Source: DASTBU01 sp035711845 (GTDB lineage: Bacteria; Acidobacteriota; Vicinamibacteria; Vicinamibacterales; 2-12-FULL-66-21). Taken from it: a DNA stretch of 14,310 bases. The DNA lies in NCBI GenBank assembly GCA_035711845.1, contig DASTBU010000167.1, forward strand, positions 1 to 14,310. Reading direction: 5' to 3'. Positions 7,047 to 13,258 of the stretch are shown piece after piece. A program made the translations under genes and the position numbers. The notes beneath the pieces were generated by a model, which was not told the origin of the DNA, made no database searches, and worked only from the letters and a program-made list of their open reading frames with translations. How positions within the stretch are numbered: position 1 is the first letter of the stretch; every line of letters begins with the position of its first letter.

Positions 7047-7195
7047 TTCGGTCCTCTCCTGCTCACTTTGCACTCTTTCCTGCTGACGCCTGCGATGGTC
7101 CGGCAGGGCGCCGACACACGCGGCCACCAGCGCCGGTAATAGTTCTCGCGGACCTCGCGGCGCACTTCGCGGCGCTTCTCCCGGCACTCAAGGTT
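7043..7195 (-). pseudogene. C-terminal fragment of a basic, helix-rich protein
   Basis: Reading the minus strand, the last ~51 codons before the TGA at 7043-7045 encode a charged heptad-like run (CREKRREVRREVREN) followed by YYRRWWPR and three further basic segments. The stop overlaps the start of the secreted hypothetical (ATGA), a typical operon junction. Upstream of about 7195 the frame runs into the antisense of a GH3 domain, so the natural N-terminus is gone. I do not know the family; many such Arg/Glu-rich acidobacterial proteins are small and secreted. A start at 7270 exists in frame but would make a nonsense N-terminus. Confidence 0.5.
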
Positions 7196-7520
7196 GATCT
7201 CGCGAGTGCGCCTGCTCGGGTTCGAGCGCGTCGAGCTCAAGCCGGGCGAGGCGAAGACCCTAACGGTCAAAGCCGATCCCCGTCAGCTCGCGCGCTTCGA
7301 TGGGAAGAACGGTCTCGGCCAGTGGCGCATCACCGAGGGCACGTATCGCGTCGCGCTCGGCAAGTCTGCCGGCGACCTGGTGTTGACGGCAAGAGCTCCA
7401 CTTATCGGTCGTCGTTTTGGAAGTGAGCACATTCTGGGTCGTGGACTGAGCGGGCATGACGCTCTCCAGGGCGGCAGCACCAGGCGGCGGGGCGGCCGTC
7501 ACGACCGATGGCTGCGATAG
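7194..7520 (+). pseudogene. Fn3-like C-terminal remnant of a GH3 beta-glucosidase
   Basis: The translated run LLGFERVELKPGEAKTLTV followed by DPRQLARFD, QWRITEGTYRVALGKSAGD and LVLTARAPLIGRRF is the fibronectin-III-like domain that closes glycoside hydrolase family 3 beta-glucosidases (typically LKGFERV.LKPGE...TV and a final EPG.Y.V.VG.SS.D). Only this domain is left. The catalytic (alpha/beta)8 barrel and sandwich domain that should precede it (some 600 residues) are absent, the sequence upstream of ~7194 belonging to another gene on the other strand. Resemblance ends near 7430; the remainder up to the stop at 7518-7520 is probably run-on. Not expected to be functional. Confidence 0.8.
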
Positions 7521-7790
7521 CTGTCAGAGCGCAAACAATGTGGATGCCGTGGTCTCGTCGGAACATTACCATCTCACCTGGTTGCGATGACCTGTGTGAG
7601 CCGAACTGACAAATTCCAGCCCTGCAGCGAGTTTCGTGCCGTGCGGCGACACGCCCTGACAGCGAGGTGGACGAGGGACAGCAGAGTCAGGTCGCGACAT
7701 ATGGCGAGTAGCCACGCGATTCTGAAGCTCGACGCTGTCGCTCCGGCTCAGCCGCCTGGTTTTTCGCGGCCGTGCTTCCTTCTTCGCGGT
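7431..7790. other. No recognisable gene between two gene remnants
   Basis: After the GH3 domain fades out, no frame shows family resemblance until about 7800. An 11-base direct repeat, AAATTCCAGCC, occurs at 7610-7620 and again around 7887, inside the META pseudogene. It may be chance or a relic of slippage. Confidence 0.35.
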
Positions 7791-7794
7791 GTCA

Positions 7795-8271
7795 AGCGGG
7801 CAGCGCGCATGAAGATCGCCGGCGATCGGCTCGAGCTGTTCGACGATTCGGGGACGCGGGTGGCCGTCTTTGCCGCTCGTGTTCAGAAATTCCAGCCGGA
7901 CTGGAAGGGACCTCCTGGCAGCTCGTGAAGTTCGAAGGGAGCGACGGCACGACGCTGGTGCCCGACGACCGTGCGAAGTACACTATCGCGTTCGGTCCCG
8001 GCGGGCGGCTGAGCGCGAGAATCGACTGCAATCGAGGTATGGGGACGTAGAAGTCGTCCGAACCCAGCCGCCTCGAGTCGGGCCGCTGGCTCTGACGCGC
8101 GCCCAGTGTCCTCCAGGGTCCCTGCACGATCGCATTGTCAAGCAGTGGCCCTACATCCGGTCGTACGTGATGAAGGACGGTCACCTCTTCCTCGCGCTGA
8201 TGGCAGACGGCGGGATCTACGAGTTCGAGCCGCGCCCAGCTCAACTCCCAAGCCCGACTCCCGAAACGTGA
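7795..8271 (+). pseudogene. META/HslJ-like domain protein broken by two frameshifts and a stop
   Basis: Three frames must be joined to read one protein. The first, to about 7895, gives KIAGDRLELFDDSGTRVAVF, which looks like the tail of one META repeat. The second, from about 7893, gives LEGTSWQLVKFEGSDG and YTIAFGPGGRLSARIDCNRG, the start of a classic META domain. It hits TAG at 8048-8050 where a Trp codon is expected (MGT-stop-KSSEPSRLESG). The third, from about 8078, gives GPLALTRAQCPPGSLHDRI, MKDGHLFLALMADGGIYEFE and a stop at 8269-8271. META-domain proteins such as HslJ are usually envelope lipoproteins; no signal peptide or lipobox is left. The three lesions make a pseudogene much likelier than a sequencing error. 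Confidence 0.75.
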
Positions 8272-8331
8272 CCGAGCCGGTCGGCTGAGTGAACTTCGGG
8301 GTGGGTCGTCTGGGATTACCGGAAGGCAGCC

Positions 8332-9060
8332 ATGAAGCAGCTACACGCGCCAAGCCCTCAGCTCGCGCCCTCGCTCAAGGCCATTCCATTCCTGAAGGCT
8401 GCGGCCGAGACCAAGACCATTGCCCTCACGGATCGCCAGCGCGAGCAACTCGCTCGAATCGGCATGCGTTTGCGCCTGCCTCCGCGCATGGTCATCTATC
8501 GCGAGGATTCGGCCGCCAACTGGATCTTTGCGGTCGCCGAGGGAGCCGTGAAGACGTATCGCGAGCTGCCCAGCGGCAAACGCGTTGTCAGCGCGTTTCT
8601 CTTTACCCAGGACCTGTTCGGGCTGGCCGAGAACGGCCGTTACCTCAATAGCGCGCAATCGCTCACGCGCGTGACGCTGTATCGACTTCCCCTCGGTGAG
8701 CTGACCGTGCTCCTGAAGCACGACGCCGACCTGCAGTTCCAGTTTCTGGCGAAGGTGACACACGAGCTGCGCGAATCGCAGAGGAAGGCCATCCTCATCA
8801 ACCGACGCGATGCTGCAGGTCGCCTCGCCATGTTCGTCGCGCTCATGAGCGCGGAGGCGGACCTGACCGCGGGGAGCCCAGGCGTGGTTCAGCTGCCGAT
8901 GTCCCGCTCGGACATCGCGGCCTTCCTCGGGTTGTCGCTCGAAAGCGTGATCCGCGCGGCGGCGGAATTGGAGCGCCAGCGTCTGCTGAAGTTCGAGAAC
9001 AGACGGCTCGTTCGAATTCTGGACGCGCCTCGCCTGGCGAAGCTCGTGGCCGCCGTGTAG
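8332..9060 (+). CDS. Crp/Fnr-family transcription regulator without cysteines, 242 aa
   Basis: The N-terminal cyclic-nucleotide-binding-like beta-roll covers roughly residues 45-125 (PPRMVIYREDSAANWIFAVAEG). The long dimerisation helix is about 128-160, and the C-terminal winged helix about 160-232, with LPMSRSDIAAFLGLSLESVIR (188-208). In the recognition helix E204 and R208 align with E209 and R213 of E. coli FNR, which read TTGAT half-sites; the position of FNR S212 is Ile here. The whole protein lacks cysteine, so it cannot hold an FNR-type [4Fe-4S] cluster. It is closer in logic to FixK or DNR-type regulators, whose signal comes from elsewhere. GGAAGG five bases before the ATG supports the start. 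A perfect FNR/FixK box lies 20 bases after its stop, in front of the kinase gene, making that gene its likeliest target. Confidence 0.9.
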   Translation: MKQLHAPSPQLAPSLKAIPFLKAAAETKTIALTDRQREQLARIGMRLRLPPRMVIYREDSAANWIFAVAEGAVKTYRELPSGKRVVSAFLFTQDLFGLAENGRYLNSAQSLTRVTLYRLPLGELTVLLKHDADLQFQFLAKVTHELRESQRKAILINRRDAAGRLAMFVALMSAEADLTAGSPGVVQLPMSRSDIAAFLGLSLESVIRAAAELERQRLLKFENRRLVRILDAPRLAKLVAAV

Positions 9061-9079
9061 CCAGCATCCTGCCCGCTGT

Positions 9080-9093
9080 TTGATCCAAATCAA
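9080..9093. promoter_or_regulatory. Perfect FNR/FixK box TTGAT-N4-ATCAA
   Basis: TTGATCCAAATCAA matches the consensus at all ten specified positions and stands in the short gap between a Crp/Fnr-family gene and a histidine kinase gene. Its centre (9086.5) lies 41.5 bases upstream of the start point predicted by the -10 at 9117-9122, the geometry of a class II activated promoter. I noticed no other full box elsewhere in the window. Confidence 0.8.
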
Positions 9094-9116
9094 TGTCACA
9101 GGGAGAGAGGTGCATC

Positions 9117-9122
9117 TATAGT
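9117..9122 (+). promoter_or_regulatory. -10 element TATAGT of the FNR-dependent promoter
   Basis: TATAGT matches the sigma70 -10 in five of six positions and would start transcription near 9128-9129. No good -35 is present, as expected when an activator occupies that place. The transcript leader to the ATG at 9141 would be only about 13 bases. Confidence 0.6.
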
Positions 9123-9140
9123 GGCAGGTGCGTCGCCTAG

Positions 9141-9965
9141 ATGACTGCCGCAGATCGCACCCGGGAAGCCTCACCCCCCCGACTCGCCGCGCTCCTCACG
9201 CAATTCTTCCGGCGCCCCTTCCGCGCCCGAGGAAGCGTGTCGAGAAACGTGAGAAACGTACCGGTCCGGCCGGCGCCGAAGATCGATCTCGGGGATCTGG
9301 CCGTCGCGCAGTTCGTGCACGACCTGCGGAACCAGTTGACGGTGATGATCGCGTGCGCCGACAGGATCTTTCAGCTCGTGCCCAGAGGGGAGGCGGACTA
9401 CGAAATCGCGGAGCTGCGCGTGTGCGCCGAACGGGCGTCGCAGCTGACGCGCGAGCTCCTGATCGCCGCGCGTCCGGGATCCGCCCCCCGGGGGCCGGTG
9501 GAGTTGAATCTGGTCGTCAACGGCGTGATGCCGACCTTGTCGCGCTTCCTCGGTGAACGGATACAGCTTCGAACGCGCCTCTCGCAGGAGCCCGTTACGG
9601 TTCTGTCTGAACCCCTCGAGCTCGAGCGCATCCTGCTGAACCTGGCGCTCAACGCACGAGACGCGATGGCCGATGGCGGGGATTTGACGATCGAGACCGA
9701 CGTGGCCGACCTCCTGCCGCTCGGGCAGGTGACAGGGGAGCCGGTACCCTACGCGCAATTGTCCGTCACCGACACGGGATGCGGCATGACGCCCGATGTG
9801 GAAGCGCGCATCTTCGAACCGTTCTTCACAACCAGAGCGACGGGCACTGGCCTCGGCCTCAGTTCCATTGCGTTCACCGTCCGGCAATTGCAGGGCATGG
9901 TGTCCGTGCAGAGCGAGCCCGGTCAGGGCACGCGCGTCACCGTGCACCTCCCCTGTTCCCGCTGA
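9141..9965 (+). CDS. Soluble histidine kinase without sensor domain, 274 aa
   Basis: About 50 basic, unstructured residues precede the dimerisation/phosphoacceptor helix with H60 in QFVHDLRNQLT. The HATPase domain has the N-box NLALNARDAM (N171), G1 DTGCGM (211-216), the F-box FEPFFTT (225-231) and G2 GTGLGL (235-240), so it should be catalytically complete. The H-box variant HDLRNQL resembles NtrB-like kinases. No PAS, GAF or transmembrane segment is seen, so input must come from a partner protein or from gene dosage through the FNR-type promoter just upstream. No response regulator is encoded in the window. The start is uncertain: the ATG at 9141 has no Shine-Dalgarno sequence but fits a short leader, and in-frame GTGs at 9237 or 9249 would remove only the basic tail. 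Confidence 0.85.
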   Translation: MTAADRTREASPPRLAALLTQFFRRPFRARGSVSRNVRNVPVRPAPKIDLGDLAVAQFVHDLRNQLTVMIACADRIFQLVPRGEADYEIAELRVCAERASQLTRELLIAARPGSAPRGPVELNLVVNGVMPTLSRFLGERIQLRTRLSQEPVTVLSEPLELERILLNLALNARDAMADGGDLTIETDVADLLPLGQVTGEPVPYAQLSVTDTGCGMTPDVEARIFEPFFTTRATGTGLGLSSIAFTVRQLQGMVSVQSEPGQGTRVTVHLPCSR

Positions 9966-9972
9966 CCCCCGG

Positions 9973-10266
9973 TCAGCCTCTGTCGATCCGTTTCTGAACG
10001 TCGTCCGCCCGCTGGCTGGCCCGAAACTCGATGATCCGGAAGTCGGCGAGGCCGCCCTGGTGGAATGGATCTTCCGACACGATGGCTTCAATCTCCTGAC
10101 GATTCTTGGCGACGGCCAGGATGATTCCGCCATCCCGCGGGATCTTACGGCCCGAGACCAGGAAATGGCCGGAGTCGTAGTACTTCCTCAAGAACCTGAC
10201 ATGCGCTGCCATATGCGCGTCGATCCTGGTGAGGCTGGCCTTGTAGGTCAACTCGATGACGAACAT
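9973..10266 (-). CDS. YciI-like protein, 97 aa
   Basis: The length and fold pattern of the YciI family (ferredoxin-like alpha/beta barrel, dimeric) are clear. It has an N-terminal strand MFVIELTYK, the helix RIDAHMAAHVRFLRKYYDSG with D16 and H18/H22 in the family's active-site-like region, a strand FLVSGRKIPRDGGIILAVA, and the closing DPFHQGGLADFRIIEF. Functions of the family are mostly unknown, though some members are dechlorinases or hydrolase-like. It converges on the kinase gene with seven bases between the two stops. No strong Shine-Dalgarno sequence precedes the ATG at 10266. Confidence 0.85.
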   Translation of the reverse strand: MFVIELTYKASLTRIDAHMAAHVRFLRKYYDSGHFLVSGRKIPRDGGIILAVAKNRQEIEAIVSEDPFHQGGLADFRIIEFRASQRADDVQKRIDRG

Positions 10267-10537
10267 GGCCGCTCAGCTTGTACCAATCGCGCCGCGGCGT
10301 AAAGGCGCACGGGGTGCTCGCACCGGGCGACAGCGAGCCCAGCCCGCGCGATGCTTAGTCCAGGGGCTCTGTCTCTGCAAGGCCGGAGCGGACCTGTCGT
10401 CTCGGGCCTCCGCTTCGCCCCGCGGAAAAACGGCCCCTCCGCGATGGCCATCCCGTCGGCGGCCTGTGGGGACCACCGCGCGACGGACATCGAGGGAAGA
10501 GTGTTGAGCCTCCTGTCCGACGGTTCGAATATCACAA
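10267..10537. other. Gene-free spacer upstream of chrB
   Basis: Open frames exist on both strands but none shows family resemblance. The stretch separates the divergent YciI-like gene and chrB and ends in an AT-rich promoter that contrasts with the GC-rich surroundings. Confidence 0.45.
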
Positions 10538-10565
10538 TTGACATATTGATTGCCTATGCTATATA
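10538..10565 (+). promoter_or_regulatory. Strong sigma70-type promoter of chrB
   Basis: A perfect TTGACA (-35, 10538-10543) is followed after 16 bases by TATATA (-10, 10560-10565). The predicted start point, about 10571-10573, lies practically at the ATG at 10574, so the message may be leaderless. No Shine-Dalgarno sequence is seen, in keeping with that. The AT-rich patch is unusual in this window. Confidence 0.7.
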
Positions 10566-10567
10566 GC
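10558..10567. promoter_or_regulatory. 10-bp palindrome over the chrB -10, candidate operator
   Basis: GCTATATAGC is a perfect palindrome covering the -10 hexamer. A repressor bound here would block RNA polymerase. Since ChrB is described as a chromate-responsive regulator of its own operon in other bacteria, autoregulation is plausible but inferred. Confidence 0.4.
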
Positions 10568-10573
10568 TATTGA

Positions 10574-11560
10574 ATGACAGGCAACCCCGGGTGGTTGCTG
10601 CTGATCCACAGTCTTCCGCCGAAACCTCCGTACCTGCGGGCGAAAGTGATGCGGCGGCTCACCCAGATCGGCGCGCTCCCGCTCAAGCGATCGGCCTATC
10701 TCCTGCCGATGAATGAGGCGGCACTCGAAGATTTCCAGTGGCTGCGGCAGGAGATTCGTGCGGAGTCCGGAGAGGCCTGGATTGTCGAGGCGCGATTCCT
10801 GGGAGGCCTGCGCGATGACGAGATCCGCGAGAGGTTTCGAGGGGCACGCACGACTGAATACGGCGCACTTGCGGCTGAAGCCCGCACTCTCCTCGATCGC
10901 CTGCGCGACGCTGGCGCAGGGCCTGACGACCGATCGCTCGAGGCCGATCGACGTCGTCTGGGCCAGCGTCTGGAGGCGGCGCGGCGCATCGACTTCTTTC
11001 AGGCAGAGGGACACGAGGAATTGGAGGCGTTGATGACAACGATCAATCGCACCGCGGAGCCCACGAACAAGGCACCCACCTCGATTCCGGAGCGGGAAGC
11101 GCTCAGGGCGAGGACCTGGGTGACGCGCCGTGGCGTGAAGGTCGATCGGATGGCGTCGGCATGGCTGATCCGGCGATTCATCGATCCGGCGGGCACGTTC
11201 GTGTTCGTCGGGCCGGACGAGAAACCGGTCGCCGGCGGCCTTCGCTTCGACATGTTCGAGGGCGAGTTCACGCACGACGGCAACCGCTGCACGTTCGAGG
11301 TCCTGCTCGGCGTGGCCGAACGTGCGTCGGAACCGGGCCTCGCGGCAATCGCGCAGATTGTTCACGACATCGACCTGCGCGAAGATCTTTACCACCGCGC
11401 CGAGACGGCCGGGGTGGCCGCGCTCATCGACGGCATCGTGGCCCGATTCACCGACGACCATCGCCGCATTGCGGAGAGCACGCCGATCTTCGATGCGTTG
11501 CACGCCAGCCTCGGAGGCCAGCCGGCCGGCCCGCCAACGGGAGCTGCAGAAATGAAGTGA
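10574..11560 (+). CDS. chrB: Chromate resistance regulator ChrB, 328 aa
   Basis: Both halves of ChrB are present. The N-terminal domain opens with LLLIHSLPPKPPYLRAKVMR and LKRSAYLLP (about residues 8-165), and the C-terminal ChrB domain (about 178-315) shows RTWVTRRGVKVDRMASAWLI, RRFIDP, FDMFEGEFTHDGNRCTFEVL and LREDLYHR. ChrB is known as a chromate-sensing regulator, required for induction of chr operons and for high-level resistance. The length is normal for the full-length family. The ATG lies just after the predicted transcription start. The gene downstream, 88 bases on in the same direction, is an MFS transporter rather than the ChrA (CHR family) chromate transporter that normally accompanies it. 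The last dozen residues are low-complexity (Gly, Pro, Ala). Confidence 0.9.
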   Translation: MTGNPGWLLLIHSLPPKPPYLRAKVMRRLTQIGALPLKRSAYLLPMNEAALEDFQWLRQEIRAESGEAWIVEARFLGGLRDDEIRERFRGARTTEYGALAAEARTLLDRLRDAGAGPDDRSLEADRRRLGQRLEAARRIDFFQAEGHEELEALMTTINRTAEPTNKAPTSIPEREALRARTWVTRRGVKVDRMASAWLIRRFIDPAGTFVFVGPDEKPVAGGLRFDMFEGEFTHDGNRCTFEVLLGVAERASEPGLAAIAQIVHDIDLREDLYHRAETAGVAALIDGIVARFTDDHRRIAESTPIFDALHASLGGQPAGPPTGAAEMK

Positions 11561-11648
11561 GGTCGAGCCAGGGACAAGATCCTGGCGCCGCTGGATCGCG
11601 ACCTGCCGACGATCAGGGACGCCGGCGGGACGCTGCTGCCACACGACG

Positions 11649-12845
11649 GTGAGAACCGCGACCGCGTCACGCTCGCCCGCATCCCGCAATGTTGCAGTCC
11701 TCGGCGCCAGCCTGTTCGGGCTCTCGCTCGGTGAAGAGCTCTGGCAGGCCTACCTGCCTCCGTTTCTCACGGCGCTCGGCGCCAGCGGTGCGGTTGTCGG
11801 CGTGTTCGGGTCGTCGAAGGACCTGCTCGACGGCCTCTATCAGTATCCCGGTGGCTGGCTCAGCGACCGCCTGGGCCGGCGTCGCGCGCTGCTGATTCTC
11901 ACCGCGGTCGCAACGGCTGGCTACGCCGCTTACGCCCTCGCGCCATCGTGGCCGTTCATGCTCGCGGGTCTCGTCGCGGTGATGGCGTGGAAGGCAGGAG
12001 CCTTTCCCACGACCTTCTCCGTCATCGGCGAGTCGCTTCCGCAGGACCGCCGGGCGGCCGCGTTCGCCATCCAGTCGGTTCTCGTTCGGCTGCCGCGCGT
12101 ATTGAGTGCGCCATTGGGCGGCGTCCTGATTGGCGGGTTGGGCATCGTAGCAGGCCTTCGAGTCGCGTTCTCGATCACCGCCGCCATCGGGTTGGCGGTT
12201 CTGTGCGTTCAATACCGGATGTTCCTCGATCGACAGCCCGCAGCCCGCCCTCGAGGCGTCGCAATCAACGACGCCGTGCTCCGGGGCATGAGGCCGGAGC
12301 TGCGCCGATTGCTGGTGGCCGACAGCCTGGTCCGGATCGGCGAGGGGATGGCCGCCTCCTTCATCGTGCTGTTCGTGACCCAGGGCGGGCAGGTCTCGAT
12401 CGCGGAGTATGGCGTGCTCTATGCCGTCCAGCAGGGGGTGGCGATTGCGACATACCTGCCCGGCGCCCGGATCGCCGGACTCACCGGGCGCCGTCCCGTG
12501 GTCGCGCTCACATTCGTGTTCTTCGCCGCGTTTCCCCTTGCGGTTCGATGGGCGACGAGTTACGCGGCGCTCGTGGGCGCCTTCACCATCGGCGGACTCA
12601 AGGAGCTCGGCGAGCCGGCACGCAAGTCGTTGATTGTCGACTGGTCATCGGAGAACCGGCGCGCATCCTCCGCGGGAGCGTATTACGCAATCAGGAACCT
12701 TCTCGTGGTCCCCGCGGGGTTGACGGGTGGCCTGCTCTGGCAGCGCGCGCCGCACCTGCCGCTCGATGCAGCCGTGGCCGTGAGCCTCGTCGGGCTGTGC
12801 GTATTCCTGGCTACGCCGGGAGGAACGGGCGGCGATCGGCGCTAG
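11649..12845 (+). CDS. MFS transporter, presumed partner of ChrB, 398 aa
   Basis: This is a 12-helix major facilitator. The loop after helix 2 carries motif A, GGWLSDRLGRRRA (68-80). A central cytoplasmic loop (DRQPAARPRGVAINDAVLRG) separates two halves, and the second half has a degenerate motif A at ARIAGLTGRRP. The polar signature FPTTFSVIGESLPQDRRAAAF in helix 4/loop 4-5 is of the drug/proton antiporter kind. Its position directly behind chrB suggests export of chromate or another oxyanion or toxicant. ChrB-MFS pairs without ChrA would be a non-CHR version of chromate resistance; this is inference. The GTG start at 11649 has a weak Shine-Dalgarno sequence; the first hydrophobic residues appear from about 14, so a slightly later start would change little. 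Confidence 0.85.
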   Translation: MRTATASRSPASRNVAVLGASLFGLSLGEELWQAYLPPFLTALGASGAVVGVFGSSKDLLDGLYQYPGGWLSDRLGRRRALLILTAVATAGYAAYALAPSWPFMLAGLVAVMAWKAGAFPTTFSVIGESLPQDRRAAAFAIQSVLVRLPRVLSAPLGGVLIGGLGIVAGLRVAFSITAAIGLAVLCVQYRMFLDRQPAARPRGVAINDAVLRGMRPELRRLLVADSLVRIGEGMAASFIVLFVTQGGQVSIAEYGVLYAVQQGVAIATYLPGARIAGLTGRRPVVALTFVFFAAFPLAVRWATSYAALVGAFTIGGLKELGEPARKSLIVDWSSENRRASSAGAYYAIRNLLVVPAGLTGGLLWQRAPHLPLDAAVAVSLVGLCVFLATPGGTGGDRR

Positions 12846-12865
12846 AGGACTATTACGTCCTCCCC

Positions 12866-12894
12866 TTGCTTACCGAGGGAAGGTACGCTAGTCT
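12866..12894 (+). promoter_or_regulatory. Predicted promoter of the PadR-permease operon
   Basis: TTGCTT (12866-12871) and TAGTCT (12889-12894) are spaced by 17 bases; each matches the sigma70 consensus in four positions. The pair lies within a perfect inverted repeat and 28 bases before the GTG start. Confidence 0.45.
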
Positions 12895-12905
12895 GCCCTC
12901 GGTAA
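12870..12905. promoter_or_regulatory. Perfect 10-bp inverted repeat around the -10, candidate PadR operator
   Basis: TTACCGAGGG (12870-12879) and CCCTCGGTAA (12896-12905) are exact reverse complements with a 16-base spacer. The left arm sits in the promoter spacer and the right arm at the predicted start point, which suits a dimeric repressor that represses its own operon. It could also form an RNA hairpin ending the MFS transcript, but no T-run follows. Confidence 0.6.
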
Positions 12906-12921
12906 CCGTGGGGGAAGTGCC

Positions 12922-13257
12922 GTGAGCAAGCCATCCGATCTGTTGCAGGGCACACTCGACCTGCTCATCCTCAAAATCATCGCGCTCGAGCCCCTCCACG
13001 CCTGGGCCATCAGCCAGCGCCTGAAGCAGATATCGGGCGACGTACTGCAGGTGAGCGACGGGTCGCTCTATCCGGCGCTGCACAAGCTGGAGCAGGAAGG
13101 CTGGATCAGGGCGGAGTGGAAGCAGAGCGAGAACAACCGTCGCGCGAAGTACTACCGCCTGACGATTCCCGGTCGCCGCCACCTCGATCGTGAAGTCGCC
13201 AACTGGGAGCGCCTTTCGGGTGCGATTTCGTTCGTCGTCAAGTTGAGCGAGGTGTGA
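12922..13257 (+). CDS. PadR-family transcriptional regulator, 111 aa
   Basis: This is a complete small PadR protein. The winged helix-turn-helix covers most of the chain: LLQGTLDLLILKIIALEPLH AWAIS opens it, VSDGSLYPALHKLEQEGWI is the recognition and wing region, and NNRRAKYYRLTIPGRRHL is the wing hairpin. A short C-terminal dimerisation helix follows (WERLSGAISFVVKL). PadR proteins of this length regularly precede ADOP permeases in Acidobacteriota, as here, with one base between the stop and the permease ATG. GGGGAAG lies shortly before the GTG start. The inverted repeat upstream is the obvious candidate operator. What ligand it senses is unknown. Confidence 0.92.
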   Translation: MSKPSDLLQGTLDLLILKIIALEPLHAWAISQRLKQISGDVLQVSDGSLYPALHKLEQEGWIRAEWKQSENNRRAKYYRLTIPGRRHLDREVANWERLSGAISFVVKLSEV

Positions 13258-13258
13258 G

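Noticed and set aside
7196..7270. ATG at 7270 as true start of the Arg/Glu-rich minus-strand protein
   Set aside because: The extra N-terminal residues are the antisense of the GH3 domain, so that start is accidental.
9171..10133. Long minus-strand frame opposite the histidine kinase
   Set aside because: It overlaps both the kinase and the YciI-like gene in non-coding frames.
11567..11586. Hairpin GCCAGG-N8-CCTGGC just after the chrB stop
   Set aside because: Only six base pairs and no T-run, so weak as a terminator; the MFS gene follows in the same direction.
10559..11689. Open frame of about 376 codons antisense to chrB
   Set aside because: Antisense shadow of a well-recognised gene; no family resemblance.
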